Origin: Paracoccaceae bacterium
GTDB taxonomy: Bacteria; Pseudomonadota; Alphaproteobacteria; Rhodobacterales; Rhodobacteraceae
Direction of reading: 5' to 3'
Length of the DNA stretch: 64,000 nucleotides
NCBI GenBank assembly: GCA_021648025.1
Contig: JAKITO010000003.1
Location: 62,001-126,000, forward strand
Shown here: positions 1 through 8,200 of the stretch, in pieces
Layout of the letters: every line of letters starts with the position of its first letter
How positions within the stretch are numbered: position 1 is the stretch's first letter
Made by a program: the position numbers and the translations under genes
Notes under the pieces: generated by a model
Database searches by the model: none
What the model saw: the letters and a program-made list of their open reading frames with translations, nothing else
Told to the model about the DNA's origin: nothing

Positions 1-277
1 TCACCGGCTGCCCGGATTGGAAATGCTCCATCACCGCCCCCAGTATCGCAGGTTTGATGTGGTCCCACTCGACCGTGTCGTCTTTGGTCACAGTGACAAA
101 ATCATTGCCAAAGAACACTGCCGTCACTCCGGTGACCGCAAAAATGCGGGTCGCCAATGGCGACTGCCCGCCCGTATCAGGCGATGGGAAATCGGCGGTT
201 CCGGCCTCAAGTACAGTTTGCCCTGGCAGGAACTTCAAAGTCGCTGGATTGGGGGTTGATTCGGTCTGGATGAACAT
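1..277 (-). CDS. NifU-like iron-sulfur scaffold protein (Nfu), N-terminal part, cut by window edge
   Basis: The minus strand reads ATG at 277-275 and stays open to base 1. The protein begins MFIQTESTPNPATLKFLPGQ, the signature opening of the Nfu/NifU N-terminal domain, and continues with FAVTGVTAVFFGNDFVTVTK, also typical. Nfu proteins carry assembled Fe-S clusters to client enzymes in the cytoplasm. The C-terminal CxxC cluster-binding domain would lie outside the window. GGAGAC stands just before the start codon as ribosome site. The universal stress gene upstream is on the same strand, about 80 bases away, so co-transcription is possible. The domain is recognised by motif only. Confidence 0.88.
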   Translation of the reverse strand, partial: MFIQTESTPNPATLKFLPGQTVLEAGTADFPSPDTGGQSPLATRIFAVTGVTAVFFGNDFVTVTKDDTVEWDHIKPAILGAVMEHFQSGQPV

Positions 278-358
278 GGGCGCGTCTCCGTATAAGCCAA
301 TGCAGATATGCGGTCAGATCACCTGCCTGTCAAGGATTGGAACGATTCTAAAGTTGAC

Positions 359-814
359 TCAGGTAATCGCCTCGAGCTTTTCTTTGCTGATATCACCCGG
401 CACAATCGTAATAGGTATTGGCAACGCACCTGAGGCGCGGGTCATCTGCGACACCAACGGCCCCGGCCCCTTCTTGTCGTCACCGGCGCCCAGCACCAGC
501 ACCCCAATATCAGGGTCTTCCGCGATCTGCGCCAGAATTTCGGACACCGCTTCGCCTTCGCGCAGTATCAGGTCCGGCTCCACGCCTTGCCGGTCACGCA
601 TCCACTTGGCAAAAACCTCAAAATGCGCCTCGATCCGCTCGCGGGCCTCTTGGCGCATGATGTCGCCAACTCCGATCCAATGGTTGAATTCTTCCGGCGG
701 GATAATCGCCAGGATCGACACGCCGCCGCCAGTATGGGCGGCCCGCATGGCCGCGAACCGCATGGCGTTCAGGCATTCTCGGCTGTTATCCAGCACGACC
801 AGGAATTTACGCAT
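359..814 (-). CDS. Universal stress protein, UspA family
   Basis: A 151-residue protein, the usual single-domain Usp length. It opens with MRKFLVVLDNSRECLNAM (first beta strand and the Asp-containing nucleotide loop) and ends with a strand-loop of the form VLVLGAGDDKKGPGP...VSQM followed by PITIVPG. This resembles the ATP-binding G-x2-G-x9-G(S/T) region of UspA proteins, although the spacing is not perfect. Such proteins are cytoplasmic and bind ATP or AMP; the specific role cannot be read from sequence. It lies upstream of, and co-directional with, the NifU-like gene, and is followed upstream by the aminotransferase gene on the same strand. Confidence 0.85.
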   Translation of the reverse strand: MRKFLVVLDNSRECLNAMRFAAMRAAHTGGGVSILAIIPPEEFNHWIGVGDIMRQEARERIEAHFEVFAKWMRDRQGVEPDLILREGEAVSEILAQIAEDPDIGVLVLGAGDDKKGPGPLVSQMTRASGALPIPITIVPGDISKEKLEAIT

Positions 815-895
815 ATCACTTGCTCCGTTTTACCGGATGATGCCCTATGTTCCGGGCGCAGGCAACCATCCGACGTTGCGACCTTTGCGACGGTT

Positions 896-1759
896 TCAGC
901 CGTTGCTGGCGGCCCAGTCCCAGTACATTTCGCGGGCTTTTCGCGCAATTGGCCCGATCTGATACTGGGTGTCGTCAAACGCCGTAATGGGTGTGACCTT
1001 GGTCATGTTTCCCGACATGAACACCTCGTCGGCGTCATGAAAGTCCTTGAACGACAATATCGCTTCATGCACCTTGACCCCATCGGCGCGCAGGTTCGAC
1101 ATGTGCCGCGCCCGGGTTATTCCGGCCAGAAAGGTGCCATTGGCGACCGGCGTGAATACTTCACCGTCCTTGACCATAAAGATGTTTGCGGTGCCGGTTT
1201 CGGCCACATTGCCAATCGCATCCGCCACCAGCGCGTTGTTGAACCCTTTATGGCGCGCCTCGGCCAGCATTCTGGCATTGTTGGGATAAAGACAGCCCGC
1301 CTTGGCATCGACCACCGCGTCTTCCAGCACCGGACGTCGGAATTTGGTGCGGGTCAGCGTGGCGCTGGCGGTGGGCGGGGCCATGGGTATTTCTTCCAGG
1401 CAAATGGCAAAACCGGTGGTGTCGGGGCTTGGAATAATCGCCGTCGCATCGCCGTCTATGCCCCAGTACATCGGCCGGATATAGACCGGTGTTCCCTTGT
1501 CGTAACTCGCAAGGCCCTCGCGGATCATTTCGATCATATCCTGCGTGCTGACGGTCGGCGTCAGCATCAATGCGTTGGCCGACCGGTTGACCCGCGCGCA
1601 GTGTTTATCCAGATCAGGCACCAGCCCGTCAAACATCCGCGCCCCGTCAAACACGCCCGAGCCAAGCCACGCGCCGTGATCGGCGGCCGATATGACCGGC
1701 ACATCGCCCTTGTGCCATTGACCGTTGAAATAGGTGCGGATGTTGGTGCCGGTTGCCAT
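896..1759 (-). CDS. Branched-chain amino acid aminotransferase-like protein (class IV PLP enzyme)
   Basis: A 287-residue fold-type IV PLP enzyme. The N-terminal GSGVFDGARMFDG and the region VVDAKAGCLYPNNARMLAEA, where the Lys would form the Schiff base, match the branched-chain aminotransferase family, as does VAETGTANIFMV further on. Members transfer amino groups between Leu/Ile/Val and 2-oxoglutarate. This shorter subtype is often a second copy beside a canonical ilvE and may prefer other substrates (D-amino acid aminotransferase and aminodeoxychorismate lyase share the fold). The start has a purine-rich site (AGGAGGACA) just upstream. The gene stands alone; the DNA beyond its start leads to the A+T-rich orphan gene on the other strand. 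Confidence 0.88.
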   Translation of the reverse strand: MATGTNIRTYFNGQWHKGDVPVISAADHGAWLGSGVFDGARMFDGLVPDLDKHCARVNRSANALMLTPTVSTQDMIEMIREGLASYDKGTPVYIRPMYWGIDGDATAIIPSPDTTGFAICLEEIPMAPPTASATLTRTKFRRPVLEDAVVDAKAGCLYPNNARMLAEARHKGFNNALVADAIGNVAETGTANIFMVKDGEVFTPVANGTFLAGITRARHMSNLRADGVKVHEAILSFKDFHDADEVFMSGNMTKVTPITAFDDTQYQIGPIARKAREMYWDWAASNG

Positions 1760-1947
1760 TGTCTGTCCTCCTTGATGATCAGATCAGAGTAGGGCAGGTT
1801 TGGGTCAGAGGTCCAGACCTTTTATTTGCCGGAGGTTGGAAATGAGGCGCCCTATGTATCATTTCAGATTGTACTTGACCTGGAGACCCGGTCGGACTGG
1901 AATGCTCTAACGAATATTCGGTAAGTTTTTTTACAAAGGTGTTTACG

Positions 1948-3213
1948 ATGTGGATTACGTATAAGTGGAAAAAAGGTGATAGTTTTGACAAGTTGGCAAA
2001 GACCAGTAAGGTCAAGAATGCTGACATTATTTTGAACTTCCCAAAGAACAAAGAGGTTCTGAAGCTACACAAAGCAAAGAAAGAGATTCCGGTCGGCACT
2101 CAGGTTTGGATTCTGGACCCAAAGGCAAAAATTTATAAGACCAAAGTAAATGGAAAAGATGTCTATTTTGGTGAGCCAGAGCTTAAATCTGCCACCGCCG
2201 CACACACAAAGCTGATGAAGGGTTTTGTGGCGGGTTTTGATGCTCAATTGGCGCATCTCAAAGGCTCGCATGATCAGCTAAACGCAGCTATCAAGAAATA
2301 CTGGATGGTGGGGTTTCTGTATTCAGAAGGCAATACCACTGAGCCAAAGTCCCAATTGAAGAAAGCTCAGGCCTCCCTGAAAAAGCTGACGAAGATATCT
2401 AAAACTGACAAGGTTCATGAATTCTACGATCAACTCGGGCCAGTAGAAAAAGACTGTGAAGCTTATCAGAAAGCACTGCAAGCATGGCTGAAAGCTATGC
2501 AGACGAACTTGAATTGGAGCTTGGGGTGGCTTGGTACAGCCAACCAGTTTGCCACCGGAGCTGCAACGGTCATGATTGTAACCGCATGCGCGCCTGCATC
2601 CATTCCGGCGGCGATCCTTTATGGTGCCCTGGCGGGTAACGCCGTGAGCCTTGTCGTGGATGGCAGTAAGACAATTACAGCGGTCGCAGTGGGTGACAAG
2701 CCTCCTGCACTTTCTGAAGTTCTTGGAAATTCGATTTCTGCAATGGTTGTCGGAGGGATAAGTGGAGGCCTGTTCAGTGCAATTTTCAAAGTTTTTGGCC
2801 CGGCGGCCGCGACCTATCTTTGCTCAACTAAAGTTGTTCAAAATCAAGCGATCAGGTTTGCCGGAGAGAAGTGGGTCGTCAGTATAGTTGAAACAGCAGG
2901 CAGGGCGATGACGAAGCCGGAAATCGTCAAAGTTGTTACTACAGCCATGCTAAAGACAATAGGACGTCTCGGAATGACGGGCATTAATAAGTACCTGGGT
3001 TCGGCCACTTGGGTAAAGGAGAAGCTACTGAGTTATGCGAAGAGCAATCCAGACAAAGTCTCCGGAAAAAAACCAGAAGAGACTGGGAGCGCGTTGGCAA
3101 CCGGAGTTTTGGATACAAGAACTTGTGATATTATCTTCGACGAGTTGATCCAGGCCAACAAAAGCGCCTTCGAAACGGATTTGATTTCTGAGGTCGAGAA
3201 ACTTCAAAAGTAG
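1948..3213 (+). CDS. Orphan protein with LysM-like N-terminus and hydrophobic central segments; possible effector or toxin
   Basis: I do not recognise the family. From ATG 1948 (AAAGGTG six bases upstream; a GTG at 1939 is in frame) the product is 421 residues. Residues about 4-55 (YKWKKGDSFDKLAK... ending IPVGTQVWILDP) have the spacing of a LysM fold, a module that binds peptidoglycan or sits in secretion-associated proteins. Residues about 80-195 are Lys-rich and helical. Two hydrophobic Ala/Gly-rich stretches follow (around FATGAATVMIVTACAPASIP and SAMVVGGISGGLFSAIFK), reminiscent of pore-forming or membrane-inserting effectors. The gene is visibly A+T-rich: 22 G+C of 60 in bases 1981-2040. 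It has no operon partner. Transfer from elsewhere is inferred; an effector role is speculative. Confidence 0.75.
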   Translation: MWITYKWKKGDSFDKLAKTSKVKNADIILNFPKNKEVLKLHKAKKEIPVGTQVWILDPKAKIYKTKVNGKDVYFGEPELKSATAAHTKLMKGFVAGFDAQLAHLKGSHDQLNAAIKKYWMVGFLYSEGNTTEPKSQLKKAQASLKKLTKISKTDKVHEFYDQLGPVEKDCEAYQKALQAWLKAMQTNLNWSLGWLGTANQFATGAATVMIVTACAPASIPAAILYGALAGNAVSLVVDGSKTITAVAVGDKPPALSEVLGNSISAMVVGGISGGLFSAIFKVFGPAAATYLCSTKVVQNQAIRFAGEKWVVSIVETAGRAMTKPEIVKVVTTAMLKTIGRLGMTGINKYLGSATWVKEKLLSYAKSNPDKVSGKKPEETGSALATGVLDTRTCDIIFDELIQANKSAFETDLISEVEKLQK

Positions 3214-3234
3214 GTGTTCAAGGCCGAGAGATTT

Positions 3235-4269
3235 TTAAACCGGCCCCACCATCCCGACTATTTCATAGGTCTTGCGCAGGATTGGTGCGGTGATTTCGCG
3301 CGCACGTAGTGAACCGTGCGCCAGGATGCGGTCAATCTCGCCCGGCTCGGCCATCAGCCGGGCCATTTCGCCCGAGATGGGCGACAATTTGGCAACCGCC
3401 AGTTCCGCCAGCTTTGGCTTGAAGGCCCCAAATTGCAAGCCTCCGACTTCGGTCAAAACCTGATCAACCGTTCGGTCCGAAAGGGCCGCATAGATGTTGA
3501 CCAGATTGCGCGCCTCGGGGCGGTTCTCAAGCCCTTTGGCCTCGGACGGCAGGGCGTCGGGATCGGTTTTGGCCTTGCGGATCTTCTTGGCGATGGTGTC
3601 GGCATCATCCGTCATGTTGATCCGGCTGGCGTCCGAGGGATCGGATTTTGACATCTTCTTTGAGCCATCGCGCAAGCTCATCACCCGGGTGGCAGCGCCT
3701 TCAATCACCGGTTCGGTGATCGGAAAGAAATCGACGCCATAGTCGTGGTTGAACTTGGTGGCAATGTCGCGGGTCAGTTCAAGATGCTGTTTCTGGTCCT
3801 CGCCCACCGGCACATGGGTGGCGTGATAAATCAGAATATCCGCCGCCATCAGCGCCGGATAACCAAACAGCCCCAAACTGACATTCTGGGCGTTCTTGCC
3901 CGCCTTGTCCTTGAACTGGGTCATCCGCTGCATCCAGCCCATGCGCGCCACGCAGTTGAATATCCAACCCAATTGCGCATGTTCCGGCACCTGCGACTGG
4001 TTGATCAGAATGGATTTATCCGGGTCGATGCCGGCGGCGATGAAACCGGCGCACAGCTCTCGGGTGTTATGGGCCAGGGCGGCAGGGTCCTGCCAGGTCG
4101 AAATGGCGTGCAGATCGACCATGCAATAAACGGTCTCAAAATCCGGCCCCTGCATGTCGACAAACCGCTTGATCGCACCCAGGTAATTGCCAAGGGTCAG
4201 ACCGCCGGACGGCTGGATGCCGGAAAACACCCGTGGGGTGAAATTTTCCGTGGCTTTTGATGTGGTCAT
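3235..4269 (-). CDS. trpS: Tryptophanyl-tRNA synthetase
   Basis: A 344-residue class I aminoacyl-tRNA synthetase that charges tRNA-Trp in the cytoplasm. The signature is complete: [15 protein letters not shown] (the HIGH-equivalent region) near residue 20, and [12 protein letters not shown], the KMSKS loop, near residue 200. [18 protein letters not shown] is the conserved tryptophan-binding region. Length matches bacterial TrpS. It converges on the A+T-rich orphan gene (21 bases between stops) and is divergent from the rhomboid-like gene, with fewer than 90 bases between the two starts. Confidence 0.98.
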   Translation of the reverse strand: MTTSKATENFTPRVFSGIQPSGGLTLGNYLGAIKRFVDMQGPDFETVYCMVDLHAISTWQDPAALAHNTRELCAGFIAAGIDPDKSILINQSQVPEHAQLGWIFNCVARMGWMQRMTQFKDKAGKNAQNVSLGLFGYPALMAADILIYHATHVPVGEDQKQHLELTRDIATKFNHDYGVDFFPITEPVIEGAATRVMSLRDGSKKMSKSDPSDASRINMTDDADTIAKKIRKAKTDPDALPSEAKGLENRPEARNLVNIYAALSDRTVDQVLTEVGGLQFGAFKPKLAELAVAKLSPISGEMARLMAEPGEIDRILAHGSLRAREITAPILRKTYEIVGMVGPV

Positions 4270-4357
4270 GGCTGAAACTCCCGGCTGGCATATCTGGTCT
4301 GCCTCGCTTACCCATGGGCCAAAGCCGCGTCAACCGGCGCACAGCATTGAGAGCATC

Positions 4358-5044
4358 ATGAGCCAGCAAGAATCCCCCCCCGCAGTCAATCCTCTGCCGC
4401 CGGTTGTGGCGGCCCTGTTCCTGTTTGTCATGGGGATCGAAGTTGCATTCTCGCTCGGCACTCGCGGTTTGGTTGGCGGGCCGGACGCGGTGGGCTGGCG
4501 GTTGGCAGCAGTCGAGAGCTATGCGTTTTCCGGCGATATCCTGAAATGGATGTGGCAGACCGGACAGTGGCCGACCGAGCATCTGATGCGTTTTGTGACC
4601 TATCCGTTTGTGCATGTGTCATTCACCCAGGCGTTGTTTGTCGGCGTATTCCTGTTGGCCATGGGCAAGATGGTGGCCGAAGTGATGGGCGCATTTGCGA
4701 TGCTTTTGGTGTTTGTCCTGTCGGGCATTTGCGGCGCGTTGGGATATGGCATTCTGACCAGTGACTCTTACCCTCTGATCGGCGGGTTTCCGGCGGTCTA
4801 TGGGTTGATCGGCGCGTTTACGTTTCTGTTGTGGCGGTCATTGGCTTTGGTCGGGGCCAATCAGGCGCGGGCCTTTACGCTGATTGCATTTCTGATGGGG
4901 ATACAATTGGTGTTTGGCCTGATGTTCGGCATGCAAAAGGACTGGGTTGCCGATCTGGTCGGGTTTGCCTGCGGATTTGGCCTGTCGTTCTTTGTCACAC
5001 CAGGCGGCTGGACGCGGATACGGGCGCGGATCCGGCGTGGCTGA
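4358..5044 (+). CDS. Rhomboid-family membrane protein lacking the catalytic residues (pseudoprotease)
   Basis: A 228-residue, six-helix membrane protein. The pattern TYPFVHVSFTQALFVGVFLL resembles the rhomboid loop-TM2 region, and GGFPAVYGLIGAF (142-154) aligns with the GxSG helix. The serine position is Phe144 and the next Gly is Pro145. The last helix reads ADLVGFACG, with Asp199 where the catalytic His should be, and the TM2 Asn is also absent. The protein should therefore be an inactive rhomboid that binds rather than cuts membrane proteins. I chose ATG 4358; longer in-frame starts would overlap trpS. It shares the intergenic region with trpS, a divergent pair. Confidence 0.8.
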   Translation: MSQQESPPAVNPLPPVVAALFLFVMGIEVAFSLGTRGLVGGPDAVGWRLAAVESYAFSGDILKWMWQTGQWPTEHLMRFVTYPFVHVSFTQALFVGVFLLAMGKMVAEVMGAFAMLLVFVLSGICGALGYGILTSDSYPLIGGFPAVYGLIGAFTFLLWRSLALVGANQARAFTLIAFLMGIQLVFGLMFGMQKDWVADLVGFACGFGLSFFVTPGGWTRIRARIRRG

Positions 5045-5136
5045 CAATAGGTCAGCCCAAAAGGCTTTGACATGATGGGGTCATTGCGCGGCCCAAAACC
5101 CCGGGATTGTCACCCGGAGCTTTGGACCATGGAGGG

Positions 5137-5168
5137 TCAGTTTTTCATTGGGTCAGTTTTTCATTGGG
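5137..5168. repeat. 16-bp tandem duplication at the 3' end of the DUF2892 gene
   Basis: GTCAGTTTTTCATTGG occurs twice head to tail. The second copy contains the last codons and TGA stop of the minus-strand DUF2892 gene; the first copy lies just beyond the stop. It looks like a simple slippage duplication that did not alter the protein. Confidence 0.85.
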
Positions 5169-5347
5169 CAGGTGTTCAGGCCAAGTATGCTGTAGATCGG
5201 GCAGGAACCGACCAGCCCGGTGATCAGCGGCACAAGGCCAACCCAACCCCAGGACGTCATCGGGCCAACAAAAACCAGTGAGATAAGAACCAGACCAAGG
5301 ATGACCCGCAAAATGCGGTCAAGATTGCCTTCGTTACGTTTCAACAT
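5153..5347 (-). CDS. DUF2892 small inner-membrane protein (YgaP transmembrane-domain type)
   Basis: A 64-residue protein that begins MLKRNEGNLDRILRVILGLV, the typical DUF2892 opening, then shows two hydrophobic helices joined by a short GW turn and ends GSCPIYSILGLNTCPMKN. The conserved Cys-Pro motif is kept. The same unit forms the membrane part of YgaP, where it accompanies a rhodanese domain and is linked with sulfane-sulfur handling; here it stands alone. The Crp-family gene lies 88 bases upstream on the same strand and may control it. A sulfur-related role is suggested by family and by nearness to the sox cluster, not proven. Confidence 0.85.
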   Translation of the reverse strand: MLKRNEGNLDRILRVILGLVLISLVFVGPMTSWGWVGLVPLITGLVGSCPIYSILGLNTCPMKN

Positions 5348-5435
5348 GTGAATTTCCTTTCAGGTGAATCGTTGATTACTGACCCATATTTCGCACGCGA
5401 CCGGACCTTGTGTCGGTGACACTGTCACACTTGCC

Positions 5436-6035
5436 CTAATTTGTTTCAGATGCGATCCGTTCCAATCCGTTCCGGTCCAGTAGACGCAGTCGCCCCCGCC
5501 CCGGTTCGACCAGCCCCCGGCAGGCAAATTCGCCAAGCCGCCGACTGACAAACGCCCGCCCCGAGGCGGTTTCGACCGCCAAAGCGTCATGGGTGGCGGT
5601 AATCTGGTCGTTGTTGCTGGCCAGGCGCAGCAGAACCCGGGCAAGGCGGGCATCAAAGCCGGTCAGGGCGACGTCCTCGACCAATTGCTCAAAATCGGCA
5701 AAGCGGTGGGCGACGCCCTTCAATATCTCGTCACGGAACTCGGCGTTTTCGGACATGGATTGGCGGAATGCGGCGTGGGGCATGATTTCGCCGATGATAT
5801 CGCTTTCGGCGGTGCCTTCGGCGGAATACCGGCGGCCATCGGTCATGCAGGCGAAGGTTTGCAGGCAAACATCGCCCGGCGACACCCGGTAAAGTACGAC
5901 TTCGCGTCCGTTGGCTGCGGTTAATGTAACGCGGATGGTGCCTTTGTTCAGGCGGACAAAGCCCGGACATTCCTGACCGGGGCTGAACAGGACCGTGCCC
6001 GCCGGGCAGGTAAGGGGGATGGCTTTTGGTCGCAT
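5436..6035 (-). CDS. Crp/Fnr-family transcriptional regulator
   Basis: A 199-residue regulator. The N-terminal half is a cyclic-nucleotide-type beta roll (PAGTVLFSPGQECPGFVRLN...GREVVLYRVSPGDVC), followed by the long dimer helix. The C-terminal winged helix contains ITATHDALAVETASGRAFVSRRLGEF, where SRRL belongs to the DNA-recognition helix. It lacks the N-terminal cysteine group of Fnr, so it is not an obvious 4Fe-4S oxygen sensor. Cysteines at about positions 23, 57 and 63 could respond to redox or sulfur species, but this is a guess. It abuts murJ (its start is next to the murJ stop, same strand) and precedes the DUF2892 gene, its most likely target. Confidence 0.9.
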   Translation of the reverse strand: MRPKAIPLTCPAGTVLFSPGQECPGFVRLNKGTIRVTLTAANGREVVLYRVSPGDVCLQTFACMTDGRRYSAEGTAESDIIGEIMPHAAFRQSMSENAEFRDEILKGVAHRFADFEQLVEDVALTGFDARLARVLLRLASNNDQITATHDALAVETASGRAFVSRRLGEFACRGLVEPGRGRLRLLDRNGLERIASETN

Positions 6036-7577
6036 CTATTGCCTTTTGGCAGCCCGGCGGAAATCGGATAGTTTGGTGGCACCGATCAATTGGCCGACGA
6101 CAAAGAAGATGGTGATGCCTGCGATAACCAGACCGGCCAGTGCAAGGTAACGCCATCCAGGTGTATTGAGAAGCGGCTCAGCCAAGTTGGCGATCACAAA
6201 CAGGGCCGCCCCCATGATCAGGGCGGCCACGCAAATGCGCCAGATGCGGCTGCGAAACCTTGTGTCAAAACTGGCGGTATCACCGAACGGCCTGGTCCCG
6301 CGGGCCAGCAATGCGGCCATGGCCCAGGCGGCGATGGTGGTGGCCAGGGCCGGGGCAAGCCAGCCCAGGAACGGGATCAGCCCGACCGCAACGACGGCGT
6401 TTATCGCCATGGCCACCAACGCATAGCGGAACGGTGATTTGGTATCGCCACGGGCAAAGAACTGTGGTTGCAGGATTTTCTGCAAGACGAAGGCCGGCAG
6501 GCCAAGGCCGTAAATGGCCACGGCCGAGGCGACGGCGGCGCTGTCACTGGCCGCAAACTCGCCACGTTGGAACAATACAGCAACCAGCGGCAGGGGGATC
6601 ACCACCAAAGCGACCGCCGAGGGGATGGTCAGCGCCAGCGAAATCTCACCTGCGCGGCTAAAGGCGTGGCGCGCGCCGGTGTGGTCGCTGGCGGCAAGGC
6701 GGCGCGACAGGTCCGGCAGCAGGACGACGCCGATGGCAATGCCAACCACTCCCAGCGGCAGTTGGTACAGCCGGTCGGCGGCATACAGCCACCCGACCGC
6801 CTGGTCGAAATGGCTGGCGACCTGTTGGCCGACCAGCAGGTTGATCTGGATAACGCCACCGGCCAGGGCTGCGGGCACGGCGGTCTTCACCAACAGGGCC
6901 ATGTCCGGGGTCCAGCGCGGGCGACTGAAGCGCATTGAAAACCCGGCGCGTTTGGCGGCGACCCAGACCAGCGCCAGCTGGGCGAGGCCTGCGACCGGGA
7001 TCATCCAGACCAGAGCGTTAGCGACATTGCCACCGGTGGCCGCGGCAATCGCCATGGCCGAGACCAGCAGGATGTTCAGCAAAACCGGCGCCGCCGCCGC
7101 CGCCGCGAAGCGGCCTGTGGCGTTCAGCATGCCCGACAACAATGCGGCCAGCGAAATGAACAGGATATAGGGGAATGCGATACGGCCAAAATCGACCGAG
7201 AGATCGAACTGTTCCTGCCCGGCAAAGCCGCTGGCAAGCGCGTAAATCAGCCAGGGCATGGCGGCCTGCGCCACCAGTGTCAGGACAATCAGGACGCTGG
7301 CCAACCCGGCAAAGGCGTCTTGCGCGAAACCCTGTGCATCTCCGTCGGTTTCGAGTTTCTTTGAGAACATCGGCACAAAGGCCATGTTGAACGCACCTTC
7401 AGCAAAGAAGCGGCGGAACATGTTGGGCAAACGGAACGCGACGACATAGGCTTCGTACAGCGGGCCGGTGCCAAGGAAGGCCAGGATCATCGCGTCGCGC
7501 ACAAACCCCAGTACGCGACTGGCCATGGTCCACATGCCAACGGTCAGGAACCCGGACATCAGGCGGATGGGTTTCAT
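6036..7577 (-). CDS. murJ: Lipid II flippase MurJ (MviN family)
   Basis: A 513-residue polytopic inner-membrane protein of the MOP exporter superfamily that moves the peptidoglycan precursor lipid II to the periplasmic face. The opening (LTVGMWTMASRVLGFVRDAM) and PNMFRRFFAEGAFNMAFVPM are strongly conserved MurJ sequence, including the RRFFAEG arginines of the central cavity; QKILQPQFFARGDTKSPFRYA in the second half is equally diagnostic. Length fits the family. The Crp-family gene follows directly with no gap, so both are probably on one transcript. Confidence 0.97.
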   Translation of the reverse strand: MKPIRLMSGFLTVGMWTMASRVLGFVRDAMILAFLGTGPLYEAYVVAFRLPNMFRRFFAEGAFNMAFVPMFSKKLETDGDAQGFAQDAFAGLASVLIVLTLVAQAAMPWLIYALASGFAGQEQFDLSVDFGRIAFPYILFISLAALLSGMLNATGRFAAAAAAPVLLNILLVSAMAIAAATGGNVANALVWMIPVAGLAQLALVWVAAKRAGFSMRFSRPRWTPDMALLVKTAVPAALAGGVIQINLLVGQQVASHFDQAVGWLYAADRLYQLPLGVVGIAIGVVLLPDLSRRLAASDHTGARHAFSRAGEISLALTIPSAVALVVIPLPLVAVLFQRGEFAASDSAAVASAVAIYGLGLPAFVLQKILQPQFFARGDTKSPFRYALVAMAINAVVAVGLIPFLGWLAPALATTIAAWAMAALLARGTRPFGDTASFDTRFRSRIWRICVAALIMGAALFVIANLAEPLLNTPGWRYLALAGLVIAGITIFFVVGQLIGATKLSDFRRAAKRQ

Positions 7578-7700
7578 CGGTGGAACATATTGTTAGGGGG
7601 CGTCACTGCCGGATAGCCTGTTGTTGGTGGTGTTCCTGGCAAGGTAGCGGTTTCCCGGATGCAGGGGAAGACAGTGCATTAATTCTCAGGGTGGCCCTTG

Positions 7701-7721
7701 GGGTGGGTTCAGAACCCATCC
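7701..7721. terminator. Hairpin downstream of soxR, weak terminator candidate
   Basis: GGGTGGGTT and AACCCATCC pair over nine bases (one G-T wobble) around a CAG loop, in the gap between the soxR stop and the murJ start. There is no T-run on either side, so rho-independent termination is doubtful. A similar AACCCATCC/GGTGGGTT hairpin follows soxF at the other end of the cluster. Confidence 0.4.
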
Positions 7722-7745
7722 TGCCAAAATAATTCCTGACGCGGA

Positions 7746-8081
7746 TTAATCTTCGGCGCAAAACAGGTCATAGACCACTTCAAGGATACGCCGGGGGCGA
7801 TCATCCGCGAGGCGGTAAAAGATCGCCTTGCCGTCACGGCGCGGAATCACCAACCCTTCAAGGCGCAGGCGCGAGAGTTGTTGCGATACCGCTGCCTGGC
7901 GGGCCGACAACAGATCCTCCAACTCGGTCACGGTCTTTTCGCCGGTGACCAGGTGGCACAGGATCATCAGGCGGCCTTCGTGGCTGATGGCCTTGAGAAA
8001 ATTCGAAGCGGTGGTCGCGTTATCGACCATCTTGTCCAGTTCGTCTTCGGCCATATCGGCGGTGAATTTTGGAAGCGCCAT
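7746..8081 (-). CDS. soxR: ArsR-family persulfide-responsive repressor of sulfur oxidation
   Basis: A 111-residue winged-helix protein of the ArsR type. The DNA-reading part is ELEDLLSARQAAVSQQLSRL. Two cysteines, Cys42 (LMILCHLVTG) and Cys108 (DLFCAED), sit where the SqrR/BigR/SoxR group has its reactive pair, which links through sulfur atoms on exposure to persulfide and releases DNA. The metal-site ELCVCDL motif of ArsR/SmtB sensors is absent. It heads the minus-strand soxRS unit, divergent from soxV. Probable targets are the soxS-soxV gap and the soxW-soxX gap, as known for SoxR in other alphaproteobacteria. Its own leader carries an unusual repeat array. Confidence 0.93.
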   Translation of the reverse strand: MALPKFTADMAEDELDKMVDNATTASNFLKAISHEGRLMILCHLVTGEKTVTELEDLLSARQAAVSQQLSRLRLEGLVIPRRDGKAIFYRLADDRPRRILEVVYDLFCAED

Positions 8082-8100
8082 GAGTTGTTGTCCTTGGATT

Positions 8101-8186
8101 ATGGCAATTTGGGGGTTAGGCCAATTTGGGGCCTATAGCAATTTGGGGGCTATGGCAAATTGGGGGTTAGGGAAAATTGGGGTTCC
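8101..8186. repeat. Five imperfect G-rich repeats between soxS and soxR
   Basis: Five units of the form AATTTGGGG fill the soxS-soxR gap, with G-tracts at 8111-8115, 8128-8131, 8145-8149, 8162-8166 and 8179-8182. The best pair, ATGGCAATTTGGGGGTTAGG (8101-8120) and 8152-8171, differs at one of 20 positions. TAGGCC/GGCCTA (8117-8122 and 8130-8135) could form a stem. The array lies in the soxR leader on the C-rich transcript side. Confidence 0.85.
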
Positions 8187-8200
8187 CTGGCGGCAGATAC

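Noticed and set aside
5340-5365. Half site TGTGAATTT at the start of the DUF2892 gene resembling the soxX operator
   Set aside because: Only one half matches well and it overlaps the start codon. It is too weak to claim a SoxR site.
8101-8186. CRISPR-like array
   Set aside because: Units are short, irregular, touch one another and have no spacers or cas genes.
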